Source: Filimonas sp.
GTDB lineage: Bacteria; Bacteroidota; Bacteroidia; Chitinophagales; Chitinophagaceae
Length of the DNA stretch: 64,000 bases
Assembly (NCBI GenBank): GCA_017306865.1
Contig: JAFKHH010000016.1
Location: 124,001 to 188,000 of the forward strand
Direction: 5' to 3'
Part shown: piece after piece, positions 1-8,185 of the stretch
Layout of the letters: each line of letters begins with the position of its first letter
Position numbering within the stretch: the first letter of the stretch is position 1
Notes under the pieces: model-generated
Told to the model about the DNA's origin: nothing
What the model saw: only the letters and a program-made list of their open reading frames with translations
Databases searched by the model: none
Program-made: the position numbers and the translations under genes

Positions 1-150
1 AATGGTGATCCTGTCTGTGTTTACATTCAGTTTACTCTTACCCGATGTGAAATAGACGCTCGCACTTATCAGCGCAGCAAGAGCCAAAACCCCTACGATA
101 GTCAGGATCTTTTTTGTATTCCATTTCTTCTTTTGAATCACTCTGTCCAT
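1..150 (-). CDS. HlyD-family membrane fusion (adaptor) protein, N-terminal part
   Basis: Reading the minus strand from the ATG at 150 gives a protein that begins MDRVIQKKKW, continues with one hydrophobic segment (LTIVGVLALAALIS) and then LNVNTDRITI before the window ends. A short basic N-terminus, a single membrane anchor and this LNV..RITI stretch are what I know from HlyD-type periplasmic adaptors of Bacteroidota ABC or RND efflux systems. Such adaptors carry substrate across the periplasm between an inner-membrane pump and a TolC channel. Only about 50 residues are visible, so no barrel-sandwich or lipoyl domain can be checked. It is divergent from a sigma-54-type response regulator and kinase, a common arrangement for regulated efflux operons. 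A longer open frame over 38-226 is out of frame with this one and is a shadow. Confidence 0.7.
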   Translation of the reverse strand, partial: MDRVIQKKKWNTKKILTIVGVLALAALISASVYFTSGKSKLNVNTDRITI

Positions 151-255
151 TTGATAGCTTGTTATTTTCTATTTTGGTTTTTAAAAAACACCCGGCGTAA
201 AAACACCAGGTTATATTTTCTTGCACATGGGAAAACTATAATGCCAGATACAATA

Positions 256-270
256 GGAATGCTGTGCCAA
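256..270 (-). promoter_or_regulatory. Candidate sigma-54-like promoter for the adaptor gene
   Basis: On the minus strand TTGGCAC (270-264) is followed by AGCATTCCT. The -24 half matches the sigma-54 consensus TTGGCAC well. The -12 half TTCC differs from TTGC and the spacing is one base short, so this is only a candidate. It lies about 105 bases upstream of the adaptor start and is followed upstream by operator-like repeats, as expected for an NtrC-type activator. Confidence 0.35.
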
Positions 271-313
271 TTGAAATGAATACTGAAAATCAATCAATTA
301 TATTTTAAAAGAG

Positions 314-366
314 GTGTACGGTTGAATCAAAGCGGACACTAAGTGTACGGTTTTGATACACCGCTT
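314..366. promoter_or_regulatory. Cluster of palindromic half-sites, candidate enhancer for the NtrC-type regulator
   Basis: GTGTACGGTT occurs at 314-323 and again at 343-352. The second copy faces AAGCGGACAC (330-339) across three bases, giving an imperfect palindrome with 8 of 10 positions paired. A fourth related half-site, TACACCGCTT, lies at 357-366. Regularly spaced palindromes 45-100 bases upstream of a sigma-54-like promoter are typical of NtrC-family binding sites. The assignment to the neighbouring regulator is inference. Confidence 0.5.
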
Positions 367-489
367 ATGTACGATGTTAGATGTACGATGTAAAGTGTGG
401 ATACAGGCTACCAGTTAACAGGCTAGCTAGTAACCTACAATTACTCAAGAACCTACTGCGTTTTACATCGTACATCTAACATCGTACAT
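367..489. repeat. Perfect 28-bp inverted repeat with 67-bp spacer
   Basis: The 28 bases at 367-394 are the exact reverse complement of 462-489. Each arm is itself a near-tandem of the word ATGTACGATGT joined by TAG. The same 28 bases recur without change at 30566-30593, about 30 kb away. The spacer between the arms is unrelated between the two loci. Confidence 0.9.
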
Positions 490-555
490 TCCATGCTTTT
501 CACTATTTTCACATGCCGTAGAAAATCTTAAACAGCCTACGCTGATTTTATTACA

Positions 556-1911
556 ATGACTTTAAAGAACGCTTCAATACTAATCATAGATGACGATCTC
601 GATGTACTGACCGCTGTGCGGCTTTTGCTGAAAATGGAAGCAAAAGAAGTAGTGACCGAGAAGAACCCGGAAAATATTCGCAACATCTTAAGCAAACAAA
701 CCTTTGATGTGATCATGCTGGATATGAATTTCAACAGCTCGATCAATACAGGTAATGAAGGTTTGTTTTGGCTACGCAAAATAAAAGAGCTCGGCTCGCA
801 GGCTGCTGTCATTATGATCACTGCCTATGGCGATATTGATCTTGCAGTACGATCGTTAAAGGATGGAGCATCAGACTTTGTAGTAAAACCGTGGCACAAC
901 GAGCGCCTGATAGATACGATCAAAGAGGCATTGCGCAAGAAGGATAGCAATAAAGCTGATAATGGAAAATCTAAATCTGATATTATTGGTACAGAGCTAT
1001 TGGGTGATAGCGAGGTGATGCGCGATATCTTTTATAAGATAGAAAAGATTGCACCAACAGATGCCAACATCCTGATACTGGGAGAAAATGGTACTGGTAA
1101 AGACCTGATAGCAAAAGCTATTCACCAGCAATCATTACGTACCAGCAAGCCTTTTGTAAAAGTAGATGTAGGTGCGCTGACAGACAGCTTGTTTGAAAGT
1201 GAATTGTTCGGTTATAAGAAAGGTGCGTTTACAGATGCGCGCGAAGACCGTATGGGACGTTTTGAATCTGCAAATGGCGGTACATTGTTCTTAGATGAGA
1301 TTGGTAATATTTCATTGCGCCAGCAAGCGAAATTATTGACTGTGCTACAAAACAGGCAGATCAACCGGTTGGGTTCTTTAGATAATATTCCAATTGATAT
1401 AAGACTCATCTGCGCAACGAATGTACCTATGGTAGAGCTGGCAAATGAGCAGCGTTTCAGAAAAGACCTTGTATATCGTATCAATACGGTTGAGATCACT
1501 ATGCCACCGCTGCGTAAGCGTGAGGATGATATTATTTTACTGGCAAGCCACTTTAGTAAAGTATATACGGACAAATACATGAAGCCGGGCCTTGCGCTGG
1601 CAAAATCTGCGATAGAAAAACTGCGTCAATATCACTTCCCTGGCAATGTGCGCGAACTGCAATATACTATTGAGCGTGCAGTGATCATGTCTGAAGGCGA
1701 TGAGCTACAGGCAAAGGATCTGATCTTCTCCCCGATAGAGGCTACGCGCGATGTGCCACAGGAAGAAGATGACTTTAAGCTAAGTAATATTGAGCGCAAC
1801 ACCATTTTGAAAGTAATTGAAAAACATAACGGTAATATCACAAAAGCAGCGAAAGAACTTGGGCTTACGCGTACTGCTTTATATCGCCGTCTGAATAAGT
1901 ATGACATTTAA
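556..1911 (+). CDS. NtrC-family sigma-54-dependent response regulator
   Basis: The 451-residue protein is an activator of sigma-54 promoters controlled by phosphorylation. Residues 1-125 form a receiver domain with acidic pocket D12/D13 and phosphoacceptor D56 (IMLDMNF). A AAA+ domain follows, with Walker A GENGTGKD, the sigma-54 contact loop GAFTDA and the Walker B-like LFLDEIG. The C-terminus is a Fis-type helix-turn-helix (NITKAAKELGLTRTALYRRL). The gene overlaps the downstream histidine kinase by 11 bases, so the two are surely co-translated as a two-component pair. Divergence from an efflux adaptor gene suggests that operon as target. The ATG at 556 leaves a complete receiver domain. The domain call is very sure; the target is inference. 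Confidence 0.95.
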   Translation: MTLKNASILIIDDDLDVLTAVRLLLKMEAKEVVTEKNPENIRNILSKQTFDVIMLDMNFNSSINTGNEGLFWLRKIKELGSQAAVIMITAYGDIDLAVRSLKDGASDFVVKPWHNERLIDTIKEALRKKDSNKADNGKSKSDIIGTELLGDSEVMRDIFYKIEKIAPTDANILILGENGTGKDLIAKAIHQQSLRTSKPFVKVDVGALTDSLFESELFGYKKGAFTDAREDRMGRFESANGGTLFLDEIGNISLRQQAKLLTVLQNRQINRLGSLDNIPIDIRLICATNVPMVELANEQRFRKDLVYRINTVEITMPPLRKREDDIILLASHFSKVYTDKYMKPGLALAKSAIEKLRQYHFPGNVRELQYTIERAVIMSEGDELQAKDLIFSPIEATRDVPQEEDDFKLSNIERNTILKVIEKHNGNITKAAKELGLTRTALYRRLNKYDI

Positions 1912-3247
1912 CAGATTCGAATGGCGCATCATTGTGCGCGTAATACTGTTGTTCATTACCCTGCTTGCTGCGGCTGTGGTTGTGGTAAACACGTTGTGGG
2001 TGTACTTGTTTATACTTGTACCTATTATCGTTTACCAGTTGATTGATTTTTATAAATTCAATAAGAAGGCACAGGAAGAATTGGACCAGTTTGTCGAATC
2101 TATTCACTACCGTGATTTCTCCAGGTATTTTGATGTAAAGCAGGCACCACTTGAGCTGCAACCTTTGCGTAAAGGTTTCAATGAGATCAATTCTACTTTC
2201 AAGGTGATCAGCCGGGAGAAGGAGACGCAATACCAGTATTTACAAAAGATATTAGAACTGGTAGATACAGGTATTTTATGTTATGCTACAGAGACGGGCG
2301 AAGTATCGTGGATGAATGAATCGTTTAAAAAATTATTGGGCATTCCTTATTTGAAAGCAATTCATTCATTAGAAAAGCGCGACCCTCTTTTATACCGTGA
2401 GTTGCTGGAACTGAGAAACGGCGAAAGCAAGATCACCAATGTTACAAAGGATAAAAATTCATTTAAAGTATTGGTTACATCTGCGGCATTTCAGACAGAT
2501 GGCAAGGTATATAAACTGATCGCTTTCCAAAATGTGAACGAGGCATTAGATGAAACGGAATCTAAAGCATGGCAACGATTGCTGAGTGTAATGACGCATG
2601 AGATCATGAACTCTGTTGCGCCTATTTCGTCACTGGCAGATACACTTAAAACAAGACTGAACCAATCGCTGCATGAGGTTCCGCCAGAACAATCTATGGT
2701 GTTTGAAGATCTTGAACTAGGTATTGGAACTATCAAACGCAGAAGCGAGGGTTTACTAAAGTTTGCGGAGACTTACCGTAATCTTAGTAAGATCAATAAG
2801 CCCAATGTGTCACGTGTTTTTGTGGGCGAGTTTTTTGAGAATATGTACCAGCTCATGCAACCTACACTGGAGCAAAAAAACATTGAACTGGAAATTATAC
2901 TGAAAGATCCGCAGCTATCTGTAGAGGCCGATCCAAACCTGATAGAACAGGTACTGATCAACCTGATCGTAAATGCGATGGAGGCTGTAAAGGAGCAAGC
3001 TCAACCTAAGATTGTTTTATCTGGCGGTATAACGTCTAATAACCGTGTTATTATTAAAGTGATTGATAATGGCATTGGCATACCGGAGGAGTTGTTAGAT
3101 AAGATCTTCATTCCATTCTTCAGTACACGCAAAACCGGCAGCGGTATTGGCCTTAGCTTATGTAAGCAGATTATGATGCTGCATAAGGGCAACATACAAG
3201 TACAAACAGCACCGGGTGAGGGCACGTCGTTTAACTTACAGTTTTAA
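1901..3247 (+). CDS. Sensor histidine kinase paired with the NtrC-type regulator
   Basis: The 448-residue protein has two hydrophobic segments near its start (about residues 10-48) with almost no periplasmic loop, so it probably senses in the membrane or cytoplasm. A PAS-like region follows (about 110-220: LVDTGILCY, VSWMNESFKKLLGIPY). The phosphoacceptor is H233 in the H-box MTHEIMNS. The ATP-binding domain shows the N box NLIVNAMEAV, G1 DNGIGIP and G2 GSGIGLSL. It autophosphorylates and passes phosphate to the regulator encoded just upstream, with which it overlaps by 11 bases. The signal is unknown. Kinases of this build beside HlyD/MacB-type operons are common in Bacteroidota. Confidence 0.93.
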   Translation: MTFNRFEWRIIVRVILLFITLLAAAVVVVNTLWVYLFILVPIIVYQLIDFYKFNKKAQEELDQFVESIHYRDFSRYFDVKQAPLELQPLRKGFNEINSTFKVISREKETQYQYLQKILELVDTGILCYATETGEVSWMNESFKKLLGIPYLKAIHSLEKRDPLLYRELLELRNGESKITNVTKDKNSFKVLVTSAAFQTDGKVYKLIAFQNVNEALDETESKAWQRLLSVMTHEIMNSVAPISSLADTLKTRLNQSLHEVPPEQSMVFEDLELGIGTIKRRSEGLLKFAETYRNLSKINKPNVSRVFVGEFFENMYQLMQPTLEQKNIELEIILKDPQLSVEADPNLIEQVLINLIVNAMEAVKEQAQPKIVLSGGITSNNRVIIKVIDNGIGIPEELLDKIFIPFFSTRKTGSGIGLSLCKQIMMLHKGNIQVQTAPGEGTSFNLQF

Positions 3248-3560
3248 TTTGAGATTTGAAATCTAAGATTTGAGATTGAACGGGGTCTTTTAAACACATA
3301 GAGACATAAGGTTGCATAGAACACATAAACACGCCTTATATAGCTTTGCGGCCTCTGCGTCTCCTCTGTAACCTTTGCGTTACTTTTTCTTCTACTAAAT
3401 GAGAAGTACAACAGTAAATTTCTTGGAGTTTCTTTCTGTCTTAGTGCCTCAGTGGCAAGGGAGAAGCTGACACAACGATCTATGTTAAAGACACAACAGA
3501 CGGTTTGATGTTTTAAAAGTATTGCAACTTTTTTACAATTCAAACAAAAGAAATAAACAG
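3248..3560. repeat. Intergenic word-repeat island between kinase and lspA
   Basis: No gene is seen. Right after the kinase stop come tandem words of the type GATTTGAGATTGAA. CATAGAGACATAAGG-like words follow at about 3294-3331, and words of the same class in opposite orientation at about 3350-3390 (CCTCTGCGTCTCCTCTG). A 35-base segment at 3422-3456, read on the minus strand, matches the left arm of the GxxExxY cassette (56201-56235) at 27 of 35 positions. The converging genes on both sides end here, so the island may also serve as a transcription end. Confidence 0.6.
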
Positions 3561-4214
3561 TTACGCTTCAGCCGTGTTATTTTCTCCGGCAGACTCTTTC
3601 TCTTTATGCGGGAAGAATTTTTTCTGGCAGATCAGGATCACAATTACCCCTACAGAAATAGAGGCATCTGCGAGGTTGAACACCGGGCGGAAAAATTCAA
3701 AATCTTCGCCACCCCATATTGGCACCCATGACGGGAAATGTGCATTGGTAATAATTGGGAAGTACAACATATCTACCACACGACCATGCAGGAAAGAAGT
3801 GTAACCTTGTCCAAAGCTCACCAGCTTTGCTGTGTTTTGCATCAGCGGATCGCTGTTTTCGAATATCAGGCCATAGAACATGCTGTCTAGCAGGTTGCCT
3901 AATGCGCCTGCATAAATAAGGCCTGCGCAAATGATAAAGCCTTTATGGAAGTTTTTCTTAATAATGTTGCGGAGGTAAAATGTACCAAGGATAACTGCTA
4001 CCAGGCGAAACAGGGTGAGGATGATCTTACCGAATCCACCGCCAAATTTCCAGCCCCATGCCATTCCTTCATTTTCAACGAAATGCAGCCTGAACCAGTT
4101 GCCCATTACCTTGTGCTCTTCACCAATATAATAATTGGTTTTAATATAAAATTTAAGGGCCTGGTCCGCCAATAAAACAAGTACAATAATAAATGCGAGC
4201 TGCTTTCCTTTCAT
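3561..4214 (-). CDS. lspA: Lipoprotein signal peptidase (signal peptidase II)
   Basis: LspA cleaves the signal peptide of prolipoproteins in the inner membrane after lipidation of the Cys. The protein has four hydrophobic segments. The catalytic aspartates sit in GNLLDSMFYG and FNLADASISVG, and GRVVDMLYFPI is the typical conserved stretch between them. At about 217 residues it is longer than the roughly 165 of proteobacterial LspA, because of an insertion between the two aspartates; this is usual in Bacteroidota. I chose the ATG at 4214 (MKGKQLAF) over a TTG at 4232, because that TTG lies inside the promoter motif TATCTTTG. The protein fits the many lipoproteins in this window. Confidence 0.93.
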   Translation of the reverse strand: MKGKQLAFIIVLVLLADQALKFYIKTNYYIGEEHKVMGNWFRLHFVENEGMAWGWKFGGGFGKIILTLFRLVAVILGTFYLRNIIKKNFHKGFIICAGLIYAGALGNLLDSMFYGLIFENSDPLMQNTAKLVSFGQGYTSFLHGRVVDMLYFPIITNAHFPSWVPIWGGEDFEFFRPVFNLADASISVGVIVILICQKKFFPHKEKESAGENNTAEA

Positions 4215-4542
4215 ATTCAAAAATGTGCTCAAAGATAATGGAAAAGGTGAAAGGTGAAGGAGCGGTATATAAGTTTAATAAAGTATATAGAGTTTATACA
4301 GTAGATCAAGTTTGTGCTCTTACCAATACTATTTAACCACAAGGCTCACAATGGTAGCACGAAGAACACAAGGGCCTCTCTTTGTGTTCCTTGTGGAATA
4401 GCCTTGCGATCTTTGTGGTTAGTTTCCTGGCTTAATACTATGGTATTCTCACAAACCGTTTGGCATAACGCGCCGAAGCATCAGGAAATGATCTTAAAAT
4501 CTTTATATACCATATAAACTTTACATACTTTATACACCATTC
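4215..4542. repeat. Nested inverted word repeats between lspA and murF-alr
   Basis: No gene is seen. The outer arms are TATATAGAGTTTATAC-like words at about 4264-4300 facing ACTTTATACACC-like words at about 4501-4538. Nested inside are AACCACAAGG...GAACACAAGG (about 4334-4370) and its facing counterpart CTTTGTGTTCCTTGTGG...TTTGTGGTTA (about 4379-4421). Both pairs are imperfect and inverted, so the whole could fold as a double hairpin. Confidence 0.6.
4230..4237 (-). promoter_or_regulatory. -7 promoter element for lspA
   Basis: The minus strand reads TATCTTTG, a perfect match to the Bacteroidota -7 element TAnnTTTG. It ends 15 bases before the ATG at 4214, giving a very short leader. No clear -33 TTG was found. 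Confidence 0.5.
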
Positions 4543-7023
4543 TTATTCCTCTATATACACCCGCTTCACTCTTTGCCCTACGCTGGTAAGTACTTCGTAT
4601 GCAATGGTTCCTTCCATTTTGGCTACCTCTTCTACTGAAAGGTTCGGGCCAAATATCTCCACTTCGTCTTTTTCCGTAATGCCCGGCACATCCGTCACAT
4701 CAATCATGGTCATATCCATGCAAACGGACCCGATCACGGGTGCAAGCGTTCCATTGATCCAGACTTTACCAGCGCCATTGCCCAGCCTACGGCTGAAGCC
4801 GTCAGCATAGCCAATGCGAATGGTGGCAATAAGCGATTCTTTAGTCACTTTTCCCCTGCGGTTATAGCCAATGGTCTCCCCGGTTTTTACCTGGCGTAAC
4901 TGCGCAATAGTCGTTTGCAACGTGGCCACTGTTTGTAACGGCAACTGGTGTTCGTTGGAACTGTCTACGCCATACAGCCCAATACCTAAGCGCACCATAT
5001 CATATTGCAAACCGTGCAGCGTTGCTATAGCTGCCGAGTTGGAAAGATGTTTTATAAAGTCATACCCAATCGCTTCACGAATCTGTGCGCAGCAATTTTC
5101 AAAACGCTTTGCCTGTAGCAGGGTAAATTCATTTTCCAGCGGATCATCACTTGCAGCCAGGTGGCTGAAAACAGAAGTAACAATCATTCGCTGATTGCCT
5201 TTCAGCAAAGGCAACAGGGCATCCATATCTTTCTCTTCAAAACCCAGGCGATGCATACCTGTATCCAGTTTGATATGCACAGGATACTGTTGTAAACCTT
5301 GCTGCAACAGGAACTTATCAAAAGCCTGTAATACGGGGAACGAAAAAAGTTCCGGCTCTAAATTGTAGGTAATAATGGTTTCAAAAGCCGCTTCATCTAC
5401 ATTCAATATGAGTATAGGCAGGCTGATGCCGGCTTTACGTAATTCTATTCCTTCATCGGCATACGCTACTGCCAGGTAATCTACTTTATGAAATTGCAGC
5501 ACGTTTGCTACCTCAGCGCTGCCGCTGCCATAGCCAAACGCTTTTACCATTGCCATCAGTTTTACGCCGGGGCGTAACTGTTGCTGGTATAGTTTCAGGT
5601 TGTTGGCTAATGCAGTGAGGTTAATCTGCATGACGGTCTGGTGCACTTTCTTTTCCAGCAAAGCAACGATCCGTTCAAACATATATACACGTGCGCCTTT
5701 GAGCAGAATGGCTTCATTCCTGAAATGGTTGGCTGTTATTTTTTGCAGGAAGGTTTCTATGTTGGGGAACTGTTCTACCGTGGCATTTGCTAACAGGGCT
5801 TTATGCTGCTGCCATGCGTTACCAATCGTAATGACTTTATTTATACCTCCTGCGTTCAATATTTGTGCTACTTGTGTATATTCTGTCTCCGGCGTATTCT
5901 CCGGCAGGTCAGATACAATAACCGTTTTATTCGCAAACTGGTGTTGTTGTAACAGAAAATCTATCGCCACAGAAAATGAGGTAATGTCAAAGCTGTAGCT
6001 ATCGTTAATGATAGCGCAATTATTCATTGCCTGCATCATTTGCAGCCGCATATCTACCGGTTGCAACAGCAACATGCGCTCCGCAATTGTCTGCTGCGCT
6101 ATTTGCAGATACAACATAGTACACCAGCAGGTAATTGCATTCTGTATGGATGCATCATCTGTAAAGTCAATGTTTATTGAAATAGCTGTGGACTGGTACA
6201 ATGCTTTTATATGCGTGCTCGTTGTTCCTTTTTCTACAGACAATACCTGTAACGTAGCGCTGGCACTTTTTCCCCAGCTAAATAATTGTGTAGGGTCTGA
6301 AGAAGCTTGTTGCTGTGCTTCTATTACCTGCTGTACCTGCATATCGTCCGCGCCATATATAATTACCTGCGCATGCTGAAACAATTGTATCTTTTCTAAC
6401 GTCTTTTCTTCCCTGCTGGCGAAGCCTTCGCTATGCGCCTCTCCTATATTCGTAAGTATGCCAATGGTCGGGTGAATGATCTTTTCCAGTCTTTCCATTT
6501 CACCGCTACGCGAAATACCTGCTTCTATTATTGCGAGGTCAGATTCTTCGTCCATCTGCCATACACTCAGGGGAACGCCTACCTGGGAGTTATAGCTACG
6601 GGGGCTCCGTACTATATTAAAGTCTGGTGACAACAAATTGTATAGCCATTCTTTCACAATGGTTTTACCATTGCTACCAGTAATACCAATAACAGGATAT
6701 TCAAATGAAGTACGTCTATAGGCTGCAAGCGTTTGTAATGCTTCCAGCGTGTCTGACACTTGTATAAAATTACCTTCAGGAAAGGCTGTAAAATCAAACT
6801 GGGGATGTACAATAAAATTACGTACGCCCCTGTCATATACTTCCTGTATAAAAGCATGCCCATCGCGCCTGCTTGTTTGCAATGCGATGAACAAGGATTG
6901 CAGTGGAAAAAATATACGACGGCTATCCGTACACAAATAACTGATCGTTGCATTACTATTGGCAAACCGCTCTTTCCCTTTCAGAATATCTGCTACTTCC
7001 TGTATAGCGTATGCTACAGCCAT
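4543..7023 (-). CDS. Bifunctional MurF ligase / alanine racemase
   Basis: This 826-residue fusion serves peptidoglycan synthesis twice. The N-terminal half (about 1-450) is MurF, which adds D-Ala-D-Ala to UDP-MurNAc-tripeptide; its ATP loop is GITGSNGKT. The C-terminal half (about 455-826) is a PLP-dependent alanine racemase that makes the D-Ala. Its PLP lysine is K494 in MAMVKAFGYGSG, followed by DTGMHRLGF, RLGIGLYGVD, GYADGF and SVCMDMTMIDVT. The fusion is well known in Bacteroidota and is not a sequencing error, as one open frame runs through both domains. It starts 11 bases after the stop of the TerC-like gene on the same strand, so the two are probably co-transcribed. The MurF part has a shortened, less conserved C-terminal domain, as usual in these fusions. 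Confidence 0.95.
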   Translation of the reverse strand: MAVAYAIQEVADILKGKERFANSNATISYLCTDSRRIFFPLQSLFIALQTSRRDGHAFIQEVYDRGVRNFIVHPQFDFTAFPEGNFIQVSDTLEALQTLAAYRRTSFEYPVIGITGSNGKTIVKEWLYNLLSPDFNIVRSPRSYNSQVGVPLSVWQMDEESDLAIIEAGISRSGEMERLEKIIHPTIGILTNIGEAHSEGFASREEKTLEKIQLFQHAQVIIYGADDMQVQQVIEAQQQASSDPTQLFSWGKSASATLQVLSVEKGTTSTHIKALYQSTAISINIDFTDDASIQNAITCWCTMLYLQIAQQTIAERMLLLQPVDMRLQMMQAMNNCAIINDSYSFDITSFSVAIDFLLQQHQFANKTVIVSDLPENTPETEYTQVAQILNAGGINKVITIGNAWQQHKALLANATVEQFPNIETFLQKITANHFRNEAILLKGARVYMFERIVALLEKKVHQTVMQINLTALANNLKLYQQQLRPGVKLMAMVKAFGYGSGSAEVANVLQFHKVDYLAVAYADEGIELRKAGISLPILILNVDEAAFETIITYNLEPELFSFPVLQAFDKFLLQQGLQQYPVHIKLDTGMHRLGFEEKDMDALLPLLKGNQRMIVTSVFSHLAASDDPLENEFTLLQAKRFENCCAQIREAIGYDFIKHLSNSAAIATLHGLQYDMVRLGIGLYGVDSSNEHQLPLQTVATLQTTIAQLRQVKTGETIGYNRRGKVTKESLIATIRIGYADGFSRRLGNGAGKVWINGTLAPVIGSVCMDMTMIDVTDVPGITEKDEVEIFGPNLSVEEVAKMEGTIAYEVLTSVGQRVKRVYIEE

Positions 7024-7034
7024 AAATGTGTGTT

Positions 7035-8003
7035 TTATCCTTCGGTCGCTTTTGCATCTTTGTTATTGCGCCAGATTGAATACAGTATAGAGGTAACAAT
7101 GCACAATACAATTACGCTAAGTGATATATAAATGGAGATGTGTATATGCCAGAACTCTATCAGCATTTTTGCGCCGATAAATATGAGTACAAATGCAATA
7201 CCCTGCTGCAGGAAACTGAATTTGTCTACAGCACCACGTAAGAGGAAGAATAAACTACGTAAGCCCAGCACGGCAAAAATGTTGCTGGAATAGATCACCA
7301 GTACATCATCTGCAGTAAATGCTGCCGAAGCTTTTTCCCTTACCAGCGTTACAACAGTAGGTATGCTATCCAGCGCAAAAACGATGTCCGTAGCAGCCAG
7401 CATCAATACCACCACAGAGAGAGTAGTAAAAAACTTCTTACCATCTTGCTTTACCACATATCTGCCCATCGGCTCCACGTCTGAAATACGGAACCGCTTC
7501 ACCATCCATTTATATATTTTGGAATCGGCAGGGTTGTATTCATCATCTTCTTTCTGAAAGAAAAGCTTGGCGCCTGTGTATAACAGGAATGCGCCAAAAA
7601 TGTACAACAACCAATGGAACCTGTTAATGAGTTCTATACCGAGTGCGATAAAAATGATCCTGAAAACAATTGCCAGCAAAATGCCGACCAGCAAGGCACG
7701 ACCAGCATCATGTTCGTTTACTTTAAAGAAGGTGAAGATGAGTATGAACACAAATATGTTGTCTATACTCAGGCTCCATTCCATCAGGTAAGCTGATATA
7801 TATTTTGTGGCCGTTCTATCGCCTTTCTCAATCCATACGAACACCCAGAACAACAAGGAGAGCCCTACCCAAAAAAAGGTTTGTATCAATGCCCTCTTGA
7901 TCGTAATGGTCTGGCCTTTCTTGCTAAGAAGACCGAGGTCAAAAACGAGCGCTAATACTAATACAATCCCGAAAATTAAATAGACCAACTGTGTTGTGTT
8001 CAT
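7035..8003 (-). CDS. TerC/Alx-family integral membrane protein
   Basis: The 322-residue protein has about eight hydrophobic segments and the TerC family marks SLSIDNIFVFILIF and ATDIVFALDSIPTV, in which buried aspartates sit within membrane segments. Members such as Alx and TerC are linked to manganese export, tellurite resistance and pH response, but the function in this organism cannot be told from sequence. The gene is the first of a pair with murF-alr (11-base gap). The length is normal for the Alx subgroup. The ATG at 8003 gives a hydrophobic segment right from the start (QLVYLIFGIVLVLALVFDLG). Confidence 0.9.
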   Translation of the reverse strand: MNTTQLVYLIFGIVLVLALVFDLGLLSKKGQTITIKRALIQTFFWVGLSLLFWVFVWIEKGDRTATKYISAYLMEWSLSIDNIFVFILIFTFFKVNEHDAGRALLVGILLAIVFRIIFIALGIELINRFHWLLYIFGAFLLYTGAKLFFQKEDDEYNPADSKIYKWMVKRFRISDVEPMGRYVVKQDGKKFFTTLSVVVLMLAATDIVFALDSIPTVVTLVREKASAAFTADDVLVIYSSNIFAVLGLRSLFFLLRGAVDKFSFLQQGIAFVLIFIGAKMLIEFWHIHISIYISLSVIVLCIVTSILYSIWRNNKDAKATEG

Positions 8004-8044
8004 GCGAAATGGTTAAAACTGGATTATGATGCTGTTATATAATT

Positions 8045-8164
8045 CGTGAATCGTGAAACGGAAATCGTGAATAAAAATCAGTGTTTCACGCGAAGACCGT
8101 AAAGTGAGTGGTGAGTTGTCAGCCGTGAGTAAACCCATTCACGATTGTCGTCTCACGATTCACG
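8045..8164. repeat. Inverted word repeat upstream of the TerC-like gene
   Basis: A 28-base arm at 8045-8072 (starting CGTGAATCGTGAAACGG) faces 8137-8164, its reverse complement with three mismatches. The right arm, with the adjacent GTGAGTGGTGAGTTGTC words (8104-8136), forms a roughly 61-bp minus-strand copy of the module also found at 10781, 19805 and 22715. Confidence 0.85.
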
Positions 8165-8185
8165 TTTAAAGCCTCAAATTTCAAA

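Larger units (their letters stand above)
151..555. other. Divergent regulatory region between adaptor gene and response regulator
   Basis: No gene is seen here. From left to right it holds a candidate sigma-54-like promoter facing the adaptor gene (256-270), a cluster of operator-like half-sites (314-366), and a perfect inverted repeat with 28-bp arms (367-394 and 462-489). The response regulator starts at 556. The inverted repeat is of the intergenic word type found throughout this window. Confidence 0.6.

Noticed and set aside
38-226. Open frame of 62 codons on the minus strand at the window start
   Set aside because: It is out of frame with the HlyD-type N-terminus starting at 150, which has a basic start, an anchor and family-like sequence. 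Part of it is the same DNA read one base off.
367-489. Possible CRISPR-like repeats
   Set aside because: Arms are inverted, only two per locus, with no series of equal spacers and no cas genes.
4215-4232. TTG start for lspA at 4232
   Set aside because: That TTG is the end of the -7 promoter element TATCTTTG, so it cannot be in the message. The ATG at 4214 begins a normal LspA N-terminus.
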